Source of the DNA: Methanobacteriota archaeon
Lineage (GTDB): Archaea; Thermoplasmatota; Poseidoniia; Poseidoniales; Thalassarchaeaceae
Assembly: GCA_011523055.1 (NCBI GenBank)
Contig: WTHQ01000039.1
Location: 155,524-210,438 of the forward strand
Reading direction: 5' to 3'
DNA length: 54,915 nt
The position numbers and the translations under genes are program-made. Each line of letters opens with the position of its first letter. The stretch's first letter is position 1. Positions 27,817 to 37,973 of this stretch are shown here, one piece after another. The notes below the pieces were generated by a model. That model was not told the DNA's origin, did no database searches, and saw only the letters and a program-made list of their open reading frames with translations.

Positions 27817-28545
27817 TCACATATCATCAGTCGGTTCTGACCATGACGAATCCCTCAGGCTCTGAAGAGCGTCATCCAGTGCGTCACTCCAGGCCGAGTC
27901 GACAGCCTCCCAACCACCCAGTTGACCCAACTTCTCCTCGTTTTCGATTGCGAGCTTTTCCTGTCCTAGGTGTCTGTGGATTTTTGTGATTGCGGCGTAA
28001 CTCATCGCACCGAGCCAATCCTCATTTGCGTCCCATGAGTTTTCGAAGTGGGCCAAAGCGCCTGATGGACCTTCCAAAAGCCCTCTTTGTATCTGCCTCA
28101 ACCCTGCCTTGGACCAGGAAATCCCAGGAACTCCAATTATTAGTCCCTTGAAAATTAGGTAGATTTCCATGAGGATCAGTACCGATGCAAGTAGGAATGA
28201 TGAGAGTTGCTCCTGAGTCCCGCCGTTTTCCCAATAACCCACCATTAGTGAGATGCCACCCACGACCAGCAAGCAGCCACCGAACGGGGCAACTATCACA
28301 TCCCTTAGGGTTTGGGCCATGTGCCACGATCCAATGAGCGTACCGTAAGCGCCCAGGATCATTGAAATCATTGCTGGGACTTCTGGATTAGTGTTCCTAG
28401 GCCCCTGTTCGGAGATCAGCAAAACAGCACACATGATCAGGATGAGATAAGAAAACCTCCTTGAAATCTCAGGAAATGGCTGATGCTCGGACAAATAGAG
28501 GCAGGCACCGCCCAAGGCCAGAAGGAACACTATCCATGATATCAT
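27817..28545 (-). CDS. Hypothetical membrane protein
   Basis: About 242 residues with five to six hydrophobic helices in the first 160 residues and a soluble Trp-rich tail (about 165-242). I do not recognise the family. The start is placed at the ATG at 28545: it overlaps the stop of the upstream gene in ATGA and is preceded by a strong gggtggag ribosome site. Longer in-frame starts up to 28605 would overlap the upstream gene by about 60 bases and are less likely. It belongs to the minus-strand run ending with cobalamin adenosyltransferase; whether it shares a function is not clear. Confidence 0.7.
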   Translation of the reverse strand: MISWIVFLLALGGACLYLSEHQPFPEISRRFSYLILIMCAVLLISEQGPRNTNPEVPAMISMILGAYGTLIGSWHMAQTLRDVIVAPFGGCLLVVGGISLMVGYWENGGTQEQLSSFLLASVLILMEIYLIFKGLIIGVPGISWSKAGLRQIQRGLLEGPSGALAHFENSWDANEDWLGAMSYAAITKIHRHLGQEKLAIENEEKLGQLGGWEAVDSAWSDALDDALQSLRDSSWSEPTDDM

Positions 28546-28865
28546 GAAGCTCCACCCTTCCATCCAGGCATCCAGAAACGATCGTTGTCTAGCCATTCCG
28601 ACCATTCGGAATCATTCGCCCTGAGTAGCCTAAGCGCTCGTCGATCAAGACCCTGCTTCAAAGTGTCCTCAATCTCCTGCCTCTTCCAAGAATCCTCCCA
28701 CTCTACCTGCAGTTCTCTGACGAAGCGCTGTCCTTCGGCCCGATTGTCAAAATTACGTTCGCAAATTTCTCTGAGTTCCTGCAACCACACCCTGGTGCCC
28801 AAGATGTGGGGCTCATTGTCCATGTGCCCCCTGGGTTTCTTTCGGAAAAGCCAATCCCAGAACAT
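28542..28865 (-). CDS. Small hypothetical protein
   Basis: A 107-residue soluble protein, rich in Trp, Arg and Glu, with mostly helical character (ELREICERNFDNRAEGQRFV). No known motif is recognised. The start at 28865 has a gaggg ribosome site; an ATG at 28928 has none and lies inside ccatgg, base-shared with the start of the divergent RlmH gene. Its stop overlaps the start of the next membrane protein (ATGA), suggesting coupling. Confidence 0.6.
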   Translation of the reverse strand: MFWDWLFRKKPRGHMDNEPHILGTRVWLQELREICERNFDNRAEGQRFVRELQVEWEDSWKRQEIEDTLKQGLDRRALRLLRANDSEWSEWLDNDRFWMPGWKGGAS

Positions 28866-28926
28866 GTTGCCCTCGTAGCACGCGTCTTGACAAACGGCTA
28901 TAGTCACTTGTTGAAGATCCCTATCC

Positions 28927-29361
28927 ATGGGCAGAGTGGTGGTCCATCTCCATGGTCGGGCAAAAGACGCCTCGTTTAGAGCATCGATATCCGATTATGC
29001 CAACCGACTGTCATCGTCTGGTGTCACATTGGTGGAGCACAGGAACCAAAAACAGCCCGCCCCATACCTGAAGGAGATCGTGGAGAAGAATCCCGACGAC
29101 GACATAATCCTCCTAGAAGAGGACGGCGAACAACTCAACAGTCTCCAATATGCTGAAAGACTCAAACAGTGGACCTTGTCTCGCAGAGACACACACTTGG
29201 TTGTGGGCCCACCAGGAGGCTTTGGACAATCGAGCGACCCACATATTTCCATCTCACTGGGGATGATCACGTTGCCACATGAACTCGCCGCTGTGGTATT
29301 GTTGGAGCAGCTGTATCGTGCATCGACCATAAACAGGGGATTGCCGTATCATCGAGGGTGA
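28927..29361 (+). CDS. rlmH: 23S rRNA pseudouridine-1915 N3-methyltransferase RlmH
   Basis: A SPOUT-class methyltransferase that modifies helix 69 of 23S rRNA. The 144 residues show the SAM knot signature LVVGPPGGFG and end in LYRASTINRGLPYHRG, matching the strictly conserved LYRA...PYHR tail of RlmH. The start at 28927 fits the family N-terminus (RVVVHLHGRAK); a TATA-like gctatagtc lies about 21-29 bases upstream, so a leaderless message is possible. RlmH is widespread in bacteria and patchy in archaea. It is divergent from the small hypothetical gene and convergent with panD. Confidence 0.93.
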   Translation: MGRVVVHLHGRAKDASFRASISDYANRLSSSGVTLVEHRNQKQPAPYLKEIVEKNPDDDIILLEEDGEQLNSLQYAERLKQWTLSRRDTHLVVGPPGGFGQSSDPHISISLGMITLPHELAAVVLLEQLYRASTINRGLPYHRG

Positions 29362-29387
29362 AAACGACCTTAGTCTACAACCTTGAA

Positions 29388-29747
29388 TCATCCAATGTTT
29401 TGGATTTGATTATCTTCGTTCACAATCACAATTTTCGGCTTGTGCCCAGCAATATCATAGGCTTCAAGGGCCACATATGACAGTATGATTACAAGATCCC
29501 CGGGCTTTACGAGGTGCGCCGCGGCTCCGTTAATGCAGATTTCCCGGGACCCCTTGGGAGCCTTGATGGCATAGGTTTCGAGCCTTGAACCGTTAGTCAC
29601 ATCCAGCACAGTGACCTTCTCCCACTCGACTATGCCTGCAGCTTCCATGAGGTCCGTGTCTATGGAAATCGAGCCAACATAATCGAGGTCAGCTTGAGTG
29701 ACCCTGGCCCTATGTATTTTACCGCTGAGTAACATTTTGGAAGACAT
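29388..29747 (-). CDS. panD: Aspartate 1-decarboxylase, pyruvoyl type
   Basis: This enzyme makes beta-alanine for pantothenate and coenzyme A. The self-cleaving site is YVGSIS (Gly25-Ser26 in this start choice), preceded by LLSGKIHRARVT and followed by SIDTDLMEAAGI, NGAAAHL and PGDLVIILSY. Length is 119 residues from the ATG at 29747, close to the bacterial enzyme; in-frame codons upstream would add up to 19 residues. Many archaea use a different decarboxylase (MfnA type), so this bacterial-type PanD suggests transfer, though the origin cannot be tested here. It is divergent from the giant surface-protein gene. Confidence 0.93.
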   Translation of the reverse strand: MSSKMLLSGKIHRARVTQADLDYVGSISIDTDLMEAAGIVEWEKVTVLDVTNGSRLETYAIKAPKGSREICINGAAAHLVKPGDLVIILSYVALEAYDIAGHKPKIVIVNEDNQIQNIG

Positions 29748-29842
29748 GAAAACACCGATTGCCAAACCCTCACTCACATCATGTTTGAGTTGATACTTCC
29801 ACACTCGTCATGATACTCACACCCCCCGTTCGCGAGTGCGAT

Positions 29843-29851
29843 TCAAATATG
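29843..29851 (+). promoter_or_regulatory. Probable TATA box of the giant surface-protein gene
   Basis: tcaaatatg lies about 32-40 bases before the GTG start; transcription would begin near 29872-29878, with a very short leader that includes ggtgg. Confidence 0.35.
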
Positions 29852-29882
29852 TGTTGAACACAAGGACCAACGCGGTGGTCCT

Positions 29883-32800
29883 GTGATTGTAGATTATGGT
29901 AGAAGAAAAGAAGTGGGCAGATCCCTCTTCCTCGTGCTATTGATGATTGTAAGCCTTCAGACGCCTACGCTAATCCCAACCACGACGGATACATCGAATG
30001 AGGGTACTACATACCGATCCCAATATCAAGACCAAATCCAATCAGAGGACATCGATACCACCACAATTTACTCACCGGATTTCACGATGCTCCCGGATCA
30101 CCCAGCCTTTCATGATGCATCATGGTCAGATCCCGGCCTTCTCTACGGGAGAATAACCGATGTCTCCTTCCTCAGCGACGGATACAAATTCATGGTCGAA
30201 GAAACCGAAACGGAGGACCACGATAACGATGGAATCAATGACCTGGATGATTTGGATGACGATAACGATGGCATCTCCGACCTCATCGAGCGGTTTGACG
30301 GATGCTATGGCACAGATCCATACGACCATGATAATGATGGCGTGAAGGACGAGTTCGACTACGATGACGACAACGATGGCATTTTGGAGGGCCCTATCGA
30401 TTACACACAAGGCACAGACCCCTGGAATGTTACGTCAGATCGATACGTGGACCCCCAGACTACTCACCCATGGACGGGACTCCCTGTGGGAACCGGGTAC
30501 TTGGTGGATCAGAACCCGTATGACCACGACAATGACGGCGTCACGGATGAGGACATAGATGGATCCGGAAAGGGATCATATGACGAGGATGACGACAACG
30601 ACGCTAGGATTGACCAGTTCGTCTGGCCATGTGACTTTGACGGTGATGGCCTTCAAGATTATTGGGACGCAGATGACGACAACGACGGCATCTCCGATAT
30701 CTGGGACACACACCCATGGAATAGCTCTGAGACACGAAACATCACAGCCACCGCACAAAATTGGAGCGCAGCAGAATCATGGGCATCAAGCAAGACACAT
30801 CAGATTTCAATAACCGAGAACGGTTTTTCCACACCTGACCTGGACATAGAAATCGGAGACTCGGTGAGGTGGACCAATGATGACATCGTGAACCGCACTG
30901 TGACGGCTGCAGATGGCTCATTCGACAGCGGGGTTATCCTCCCCGGCCAATCCTTTGTTCAATTATTTGAAACTGAGGGATTGACTAGGTACTCTGAAAC
31001 TGCCGGCACTGGAATCCCTGATGGGACCATTAGTACAACTGCCGCAACAGGCCTACCTTTCCCAGATGCGTTCAACCTCGACTTCGACACATATGGAAAG
31101 GAAAAACTCGACTTCGCGTTCAAGGAGCAGAATCTTTGGCACCCACGGGACCCCTCTTTCAACCAGATAGTGGATGGAGACCTAGACGGCGATGGCCTTC
31201 CAAACTTCATCGATCCAGACAATGACAATGATGGAACCCCAGACTCGGCCGACACAGATGACGACAATGATGGCCTGTTGGACATGTGGGACATTGATGA
31301 CGACAACGACGGTATACCGGACAACTGCCTGAACGTCCTAAGCCCCCAGGACAACATGGACGGTTTCTCAGAGTACTTCGGCCAGACCCCCGGCGTAGAC
31401 TGTGAAATCGACTACGACAGGGACGCTGACGACGACGCCTACAGAGCGATCGACTCTGACTATGACTTGGTTTGGGATTGGAAGGATACGGACCTCGGTG
31501 CAGCCGATCCCGCGGACAACCTATTGGGGAATCCAGCAATCGATCCCAGTGACCTACCGTATGACCTGGACAACGACGGTATTCTGAATCAAGACGACCC
31601 ATATCCAATGGTTCACTCTGATGTCATTGACACATGGAACTGCGAGTCACTGCAGAATCCAAATCCGGTGAACCCCGATCCTCGTTGCCTCACTGAGCGC
31701 AAATCATACACGGGGAACAACGATTGGGACGGGGACGGCTTTTCGAATTGGGAGGATGTCGATGACGACAACGATGGCGTTCTCGATTGGCTTGACATCG
31801 ACGAGAACTGCGACTTGGATGACGACAACGACTTGCATCTTCTCAACGGCTCCAGGTACAGGGACGACGGCCCAAACTCCATAGACACGGACATCGATGG
31901 CGACGGCCTTTCGAATGACGAGGACTGGGATGACGACAACGACGGCATTTCCGACCTCTACGACCCAGATGATGGAAACTGCGGAGTTGTGGACATTGAC
32001 TCGACAGACCAATTCGACAATTCCTACTCCCATCAGGACGGCGATATCATTGACGGAAGTGAGGACGGTCAAATTTACACCGCTACTGGGACCCTACAAT
32101 GGGACATGTTCTGGCACTTCAGTCCATTCTTCGAGGAGCACGGCTTCGTCCTGCCGTACAACGGTTATCAGTCCGACTCCACACTAGGTCCTCCCACAAT
32201 CGTGTCAAACGGGAACGTACCTGAGATGTACTGGCACGTGATGATGAAGTGGAGCCCATGGAATGGAAACAACTACTTCGATATTGACATGGACGGAGAC
32301 TCCCTGGTCAATGGCATCGACGTGGACATGGACGCTGACGGGGTTCCAAACTGGTGGGATAGGGACGAGGGCTCCGATGGGAGATTGGATGTAAACGACC
32401 CGGCCTACGGAGGCTCTCTTGATGACGGGGAATGCGACTTGTCCATGTCCTTCCTACTCGGCTTGGATGACGATGAGGTAAGCTGTGGCGTGGCATTGGC
32501 ATGGCTCTATGGCTTCCCCCTGAGCCAAGCCAGATCCAGCAATGGAGTACCATTCGTATTACCATACTCCTCCAGACCGGACCCGCAATACACCGACGGC
32601 CCCTACAACGGGGAGAACTCCGCGGGGATCAACGACTTTACCTGCGAAAACAATTGTTTCCATTTCGACTTCCTCGGACCAGCCGATGCGGGCCCTTCAG
32701 CTGCAGTCACGTTCGATGACATGATCAACAACAGGGATCTGTGGACAGCCTACGTAGGAATCAACTTCGGCATGTTCCAATGGGTTTCCGACGGCAATGG

Positions 32801-35800
32801 GAACCTATTCCCAGATGAATTTGCAGACCTCATCGACAACAACGAGGACCCAGATGACGACTGTGGTGCTCCGGTAACTGGGACACCAAACCCCTCCTGC
32901 ATGGTCAACGACACAGCCGACTTGGATGACGATTTCGATGGGGTTTTCGACCACTGGGATGTTGACGACGATAACAATGGGGTCTGGGACTTCTTCGAGG
33001 TTGATGTAAATGATGACCTGGATGATGACTCAAACACCGAACCCCCAGGGAGCTTCTTCACAGGATACAATTGCGATGATCAGGACGACGATGGCACAGA
33101 CACAGACCCCGATGGAGATGGCTGGTACCAGTCTGTCTGGGACAGGGGGAGACTAGGCCAAGGACTGTTATTCCCACAATACTATGACGTCGACAACGAC
33201 AATGATGGCGTCCCGGACGGAGAGGATCCGGATGACGACAACAACGGCGTACTAGACGTCGATCAAGAACTAATCTGCTTCCAAGGAGAGGAACAGAGTC
33301 CATGGGACCACGACAACGACGGGATACCAGATTGGGCGGACTCAGATTGGGATGGAGATGGAATCTCGAACACGATCGAGCTAGCAGGTGGCGGAGCCTC
33401 CCATCCAATCGCTCCATGGGACCACGACAACGACGGACTCAGAGACGACATCGACCTAGATGACGACGAGGATGGCATGAACGACGAGGACGAGGTCATG
33501 TTGTGGCCAACCAGATTCAACTCCAACTCTACCAATCCATGGGACCATGACGACTATGGAACTGGATCAGGACTATATGACCCCACGAACGCGTCCACTG
33601 GCCCCGATGCCCAAGATGAAGACGATGACTCAGATGGACTCCCGGACATCGATTGGGATCATCTCGAAGAGAATCAATTCTGCACTGATTCAAATGGGGC
33701 CCAGCAACCTGCAAGCGACTGGGACAACGATAACGACTGCATATTGGACGCGGATGACAAGCCACCGACGAGAATCACGCTGAACCCAGTGCAAACAGTA
33801 TGGTTGGATGCCCAGTTCCCCGCAGTCTTCAGCGGACGCGTCGACGTCCTCGACTTGGAGACCGGGGCGTTCGTACCCGGCCCAGACCTCCCGGTGAGGA
33901 TAGTGGTCGAATATGCAAGGAACTCGACCGAAGTCCTTCGAACAGTAGAGGTTCTTACCAACGAGGGCGGGAACTTCACAGTGGGGCAATACCTCTACCC
34001 AGAGGACATTGAGGTAGGGCCACCATCGAGGTACAACCTCCGTGCGGACGTAATTGAGATGTTCGCACACGACGGCTCCTCCTCAACCCCAACCCCCCTA
34101 GAGGTTAGGGCGAACACCACGGTGGACTATGTTTCATGGACGTACTTCAGAAGCGACGAGCAACCTCTCTTTGTGGACTTCAAGGTGCACTACGACGCAG
34201 ACTGGGAGCGAGGAATCTTTGACAACAGGATAAAGCACGCCCCAGTCTCATTCACCGTAGCAGGTGGCCCGTTCGGGAACCGCACGGCACCAACGCTCTT
34301 CGATGGATACGGGTTTGGCTACCGGGCGGACTCAAACGGATGGGTCTCCCTCACCTTCGTCCAGCAACAGGGCGCCCAGGGTTTCTGGAAACAGGTACGA
34401 TGGAACTCCACCATGGACAACGGCGAAGGACAACCAAGTGGCGGGTACGAGGAAATCGTCTGGGATGACAACGCGAAGGAACACCAGTACGTCTCGAGAT
34501 ACAACTACACGAACACCTCACTGCCAGTGGGGGACTACGAGTTCATCGGATTCTCTAGACCTGACTTGGGTGACGAATGGCCTTTCCCCCAACTGAACGG
34601 CAGCGAATCTGAAACATTCTACATTCGTTCAATGCACAGGATGTACATCGAGGCCTTGATTCACACGACTTCATTGAGGCCTGTCTACTTCTGGGACGCC
34701 ACTCAGTTCATCGGCTCCTCGTTTGGGGCATGGAGAGCACTCTTCCATGCTCCATCGCTCCAAGCAGCGGGAATATCCTACGACAATGCTAGCATCGGAA
34801 AACCATACCCAATTCTGTGGGATGGAACATCCGAGGGACTAACTGGGGAGGCTGCGAAGCTGAGACCGTTCCTATCAGCCAATCTGACCCACTGGTCGAT
34901 AGCCATGCAGAACGGAGGAGACTTCAACGCACCGCCATGCGGGCCGTCGAACCCCGCCGACCCGTTCAGCCAAACGAGGTGCGAGATCATACCAGAGCTA
35001 TTCACCGGCGAGTCCCTGAGGGTGGTCGGAGAGGTCTACAACCGCACCTTCGTCCCCTGGCCAAGTGACCCAATCGCCCTTCAAGTCGACTTAGACCAGA
35101 ATCTAATATTCTCCGGGGCACAGGAAACCGGGTTCGCTAGGGCGCCAAACATGGTTGACGGCAAAGCCCAGTTCGATTACAACTGGACCTGGTACTCGCA
35201 ATACGCAGCCGGCACATACGGCGTGAAGGCGGACTTCACGAACTCAAACTTCTACTTCACGGGCAACCAGACATCCGTGCTGTCAGCGACGGGTGCCTAC
35301 GTGAACGTCACCGTGATCGGTACGAGCCAATTCCTTCCAGTCGAGGACTCTAGGCTCTATCGCGGAGTGAACAGGACAGTTGAGGTCAGGTTGGTCGACA
35401 ACTCCCTGCAACCACTGAGGGAGGTCCCCGTCACCTACTCTTGGGACGCTGACGGCACCAACGGACTCACCTCCACCGACAAGAATGGAATATTCAAGGT
35501 AAACCTCTCAATCGGCCAAGAGCACCCCCTCGGGGCTTTCACTCTCTCATACACATACTCCGGTGACTCACTGCACCAGTCATCGGCGGGGGAAACGGAG
35601 CTCTGGGTGGTCTCACGGACGTTCATCGATCTCCAATCCAGCGTCTCAGGGGCTCTAGTTAGCGGACAAGACTGGTTCTTTACCGCACAGGTCACAGATG
35701 ACAACAGAACTGCGTTCACAAAGGACTCGGGCCAAGCACTGGACGGCTGCGGTGAAAATGGAGGCAATGTCACATTGATCCTGGAGGGATTGGACTTCGA

Positions 35801-37865
35801 GGACAGGATCCACAGGAAGATCGTAGATACCCTGTGCCCCAGTGCTGGTGCCATAACCCACCAGATGACCCTAGACCCCGAGATACTCACTTCCGATGCA
35901 CAGTCCTTCCTCCCTGATGGGTTCGGGCCAGTTAATGTGATACTCAGGTTCAATGAGAACCTCCCGCACGAGGGGTGCGGTCCACTCGGCCCCAACGCAC
36001 TCGAGATCGCCGGCGCCTGGGACGAGTGCACCCTTGACATCTACAACGACCACTACAGGAGAGTTCTCCAGTTCCAAGAGGAAGGATTCTACCTCCTAGG
36101 AGAGACTTCGTTGAGTGTGGACGAGCAGACGGTATACACCTCAGAGGCCGATCCCATAACCGGGGAATCCATCCAAAAGCCGATGACGGTTACTGGCCAG
36201 CTGGTAGATGAGCTCGGGAGAAACCTCAGTTTCCGAAACGTGAAGGTCACGTACGAAATGCTGGGCAGCCAGCTTGGGATACGAACATGCCTACCTGGCA
36301 CGACGGATGTCAATGGATTCTTCGAGATCCTCTGCTCACTGGACGGAGTCCAAGCAGGCCAGGCCAAGGTCCAGGTGTCCTACAACTCATGGGAAAACGC
36401 AGATCGCTACAGGTATCTCAACTCGACGAAGACCATGCTGTTCCCGGTCTACTCCAACTCTACGCTGCAGATGATCGAGATCGGGCCATTCAGGAACGAT
36501 GTCGACACATACACGTTTGCCAATGGTAGCACATTCCCCGTCCTCTACCTGAAGGAATCATTCCACTTCGATGCAAGACTGACTCAGGTGAATGGGAATC
36601 CAGTCGGTGGGAAATGCCTGAACATCTATCTCGACCCCGAGACCAACACCAGACCTTTCGCCACGGCGAGGACAAATGACGGAACTGGCTCAGTGGAGTG
36701 GTTTTCAGGCGACAAGGAGGATAATCCGAGTCAGAGGGGAGTCGACCCAAGTGGAGACCAACTGGAGGGCTTCAGGACCGTGAGAATCGCCTATGAGCCC
36801 ACAAGATCGGTCCCAGGAGGCTGTGAAATCGAAAATAGCCCCGTCATCAACGGCTCATACGTTGATGTCGAAGTCCTTGTCCAGAGCAGGGTGGACATCC
36901 TACTCAGTCAACAGTGGGCACGCCCAGAGGGGTACCAGGTAGGTGAAATCGTCGAGGGCTCAGTAGCCATCCTTCGTGATAGAATAGACCTGGCGGTGGA
37001 AGGCCAAACCGTGGTGTTCTCCCAGTACTACAACAACGGAACTGGCTGGGAGCTCTTCAAGGTCTACTTCACGACCACCACTGAGCAAGGCTCCGCCAAC
37101 TTCAGCTTCGAGTACACGGGGAGAGATCTCCCAGGCGAGCAATCCGCCGCGCTGGGTGGACCTGAGGCCGTCAACGGGGAATGGAAAGTCGAGGTGGAGT
37201 TCCAAGGCGACTATCGGTTCGTCAGCTCCGAATTGAGCAATACGCCCAGAATCAAACTTGCAGACCCAGTCGACGCAGAGCAACAGAGCTTCTTCACTGC
37301 TAGAGTGATGACCGTCTTGGCACTGATCCTAGTCTCGACACTCCTGTTGGCAGCCTACATGTACAGAAACTACGTGGAGAGGAGGAGAATCGAGGTACTC
37401 AGAGGAATATTGACAGATTCGCTGTGGGCACTGCAGGGACGGAACTCCTACATCGAGACCATCTTCAACTGCTACAAGGACCTGGTTAAGTTCTTCAGGC
37501 AGAAGGGAGCAATGAAGAAGGTGTACGAGACCACTAGGGAATTCGAGTACGCCGTCAACAAGATGCTCGGTGGAATCGCCCCTCCAGAGGACCTATCAGA
37601 GTTCTTCAGCATATTCGAGGAAGCTAGGTATTCGGACCATGAGATCGGGGCTGACCAACGAGACAGGGCCATAGCCTCGCTACAGAACATAATCACCCAC
37701 CTTTCCAAGTCATTGGGGGAGAGCATGCTAAGCCGTATCCGGTCTGAAGGGATGGAGATGTACGGGGCCGCTACGAAGGCTGGAGCCTTCGTGGACTCTG
37801 AGGGACAGGTGAGAATCGCTGGCGAACAGGATGACTCCGAGGAGAAGACAGGCTTCAACATATGA
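29883..37865 (+). CDS. Giant Ca-repeat surface protein with DUF4129-like cytoplasmic tail
   Basis: A 2660-residue protein with an N-terminal signal (about residues 10-35). Residues about 111-1292 carry dozens of Asp-rich motifs such as DDDNDGISD and DHDNDGV, calcium-binding thrombospondin-type-3-like. A cupredoxin-like segment interrupts these (about 306-382: FSTPDLDIEIGDSVRWTND, ILPGQSFVQLF), but it lacks the Cys and the final His/Met copper ligands. Residues about 1300-2470 are beta-sandwich repeats of the kind seen in bacterial carboxypeptidase-regulatory or Big domains (VTYSWDADG, GKCLNIYLDP). A membrane helix (about 2474-2498) follows, and the ~160-residue cytoplasmic tail resembles DUF4129, with TREFEYAV and SIFEEARYS. 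GTG start with ggtgg upstream. Function is unknown; a rigid, Ca-stabilised stalk is inference. Confidence 0.88.
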   Translation: MIVDYGRRKEVGRSLFLVLLMIVSLQTPTLIPTTTDTSNEGTTYRSQYQDQIQSEDIDTTTIYSPDFTMLPDHPAFHDASWSDPGLLYGRITDVSFLSDGYKFMVEETETEDHDNDGINDLDDLDDDNDGISDLIERFDGCYGTDPYDHDNDGVKDEFDYDDDNDGILEGPIDYTQGTDPWNVTSDRYVDPQTTHPWTGLPVGTGYLVDQNPYDHDNDGVTDEDIDGSGKGSYDEDDDNDARIDQFVWPCDFDGDGLQDYWDADDDNDGISDIWDTHPWNSSETRNITATAQNWSAAESWASSKTHQISITENGFSTPDLDIEIGDSVRWTNDDIVNRTVTAADGSFDSGVILPGQSFVQLFETEGLTRYSETAGTGIPDGTISTTAATGLPFPDAFNLDFDTYGKEKLDFAFKEQNLWHPRDPSFNQIVDGDLDGDGLPNFIDPDNDNDGTPDSADTDDDNDGLLDMWDIDDDNDGIPDNCLNVLSPQDNMDGFSEYFGQTPGVDCEIDYDRDADDDAYRAIDSDYDLVWDWKDTDLGAADPADNLLGNPAIDPSDLPYDLDNDGILNQDDPYPMVHSDVIDTWNCESLQNPNPVNPDPRCLTERKSYTGNNDWDGDGFSNWEDVDDDNDGVLDWLDIDENCDLDDDNDLHLLNGSRYRDDGPNSIDTDIDGDGLSNDEDWDDDNDGISDLYDPDDGNCGVVDIDSTDQFDNSYSHQDGDIIDGSEDGQIYTATGTLQWDMFWHFSPFFEEHGFVLPYNGYQSDSTLGPPTIVSNGNVPEMYWHVMMKWSPWNGNNYFDIDMDGDSLVNGIDVDMDADGVPNWWDRDEGSDGRLDVNDPAYGGSLDDGECDLSMSFLLGLDDDEVSCGVALAWLYGFPLSQARSSNGVPFVLPYSSRPDPQYTDGPYNGENSAGINDFTCENNCFHFDFLGPADAGPSAAVTFDDMINNRDLWTAYVGINFGMFQWVSDGNGNLFPDEFADLIDNNEDPDDDCGAPVTGTPNPSCMVNDTADLDDDFDGVFDHWDVDDDNNGVWDFFEVDVNDDLDDDSNTEPPGSFFTGYNCDDQDDDGTDTDPDGDGWYQSVWDRGRLGQGLLFPQYYDVDNDNDGVPDGEDPDDDNNGVLDVDQELICFQGEEQSPWDHDNDGIPDWADSDWDGDGISNTIELAGGGASHPIAPWDHDNDGLRDDIDLDDDEDGMNDEDEVMLWPTRFNSNSTNPWDHDDYGTGSGLYDPTNASTGPDAQDEDDDSDGLPDIDWDHLEENQFCTDSNGAQQPASDWDNDNDCILDADDKPPTRITLNPVQTVWLDAQFPAVFSGRVDVLDLETGAFVPGPDLPVRIVVEYARNSTEVLRTVEVLTNEGGNFTVGQYLYPEDIEVGPPSRYNLRADVIEMFAHDGSSSTPTPLEVRANTTVDYVSWTYFRSDEQPLFVDFKVHYDADWERGIFDNRIKHAPVSFTVAGGPFGNRTAPTLFDGYGFGYRADSNGWVSLTFVQQQGAQGFWKQVRWNSTMDNGEGQPSGGYEEIVWDDNAKEHQYVSRYNYTNTSLPVGDYEFIGFSRPDLGDEWPFPQLNGSESETFYIRSMHRMYIEALIHTTSLRPVYFWDATQFIGSSFGAWRALFHAPSLQAAGISYDNASIGKPYPILWDGTSEGLTGEAAKLRPFLSANLTHWSIAMQNGGDFNAPPCGPSNPADPFSQTRCEIIPELFTGESLRVVGEVYNRTFVPWPSDPIALQVDLDQNLIFSGAQETGFARAPNMVDGKAQFDYNWTWYSQYAAGTYGVKADFTNSNFYFTGNQTSVLSATGAYVNVTVIGTSQFLPVEDSRLYRGVNRTVEVRLVDNSLQPLREVPVTYSWDADGTNGLTSTDKNGIFKVNLSIGQEHPLGAFTLSYTYSGDSLHQSSAGETELWVVSRTFIDLQSSVSGALVSGQDWFFTAQVTDDNRTAFTKDSGQALDGCGENGGNVTLILEGLDFEDRIHRKIVDTLCPSAGAITHQMTLDPEILTSDAQSFLPDGFGPVNVILRFNENLPHEGCGPLGPNALEIAGAWDECTLDIYNDHYRRVLQFQEEGFYLLGETSLSVDEQTVYTSEADPITGESIQKPMTVTGQLVDELGRNLSFRNVKVTYEMLGSQLGIRTCLPGTTDVNGFFEILCSLDGVQAGQAKVQVSYNSWENADRYRYLNSTKTMLFPVYSNSTLQMIEIGPFRNDVDTYTFANGSTFPVLYLKESFHFDARLTQVNGNPVGGKCLNIYLDPETNTRPFATARTNDGTGSVEWFSGDKEDNPSQRGVDPSGDQLEGFRTVRIAYEPTRSVPGGCEIENSPVINGSYVDVEVLVQSRVDILLSQQWARPEGYQVGEIVEGSVAILRDRIDLAVEGQTVVFSQYYNNGTGWELFKVYFTTTTEQGSANFSFEYTGRDLPGEQSAALGGPEAVNGEWKVEVEFQGDYRFVSSELSNTPRIKLADPVDAEQQSFFTARVMTVLALILVSTLLLAAYMYRNYVERRRIEVLRGILTDSLWALQGRNSYIETIFNCYKDLVKFFRQKGAMKKVYETTREFEYAVNKMLGGIAPPEDLSEFFSIFEEARYSDHEIGADQRDRAIASLQNIITHLSKSLGESMLSRIRSEGMEMYGAATKAGAFVDSEGQVRIAGEQDDSEEKTGFNI

Positions 37866-37973
37866 TGGAAATGAGCCACAAAATCGACGTCGGGTTTTCA
37901 CAAAAGACCCCCGTGAGGTTCTTAACAGGACCTGAGGTGGCCGAGCCTACCCGAATAACGTCGAGGGAGTCAT

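Noticed and set aside
30217-33760. Repetitive gatgacgacaacgatggc-like sequence considered as a CRISPR or satellite array
   Set aside because: The spacing is irregular, the sequence is in frame and encodes Ca-binding motifs; there are no unique spacers.
30126-33783. Several open frames on both strands within the giant Ca-repeat gene
   Set aside because: They follow the periodic Asp codons and have no independent support.
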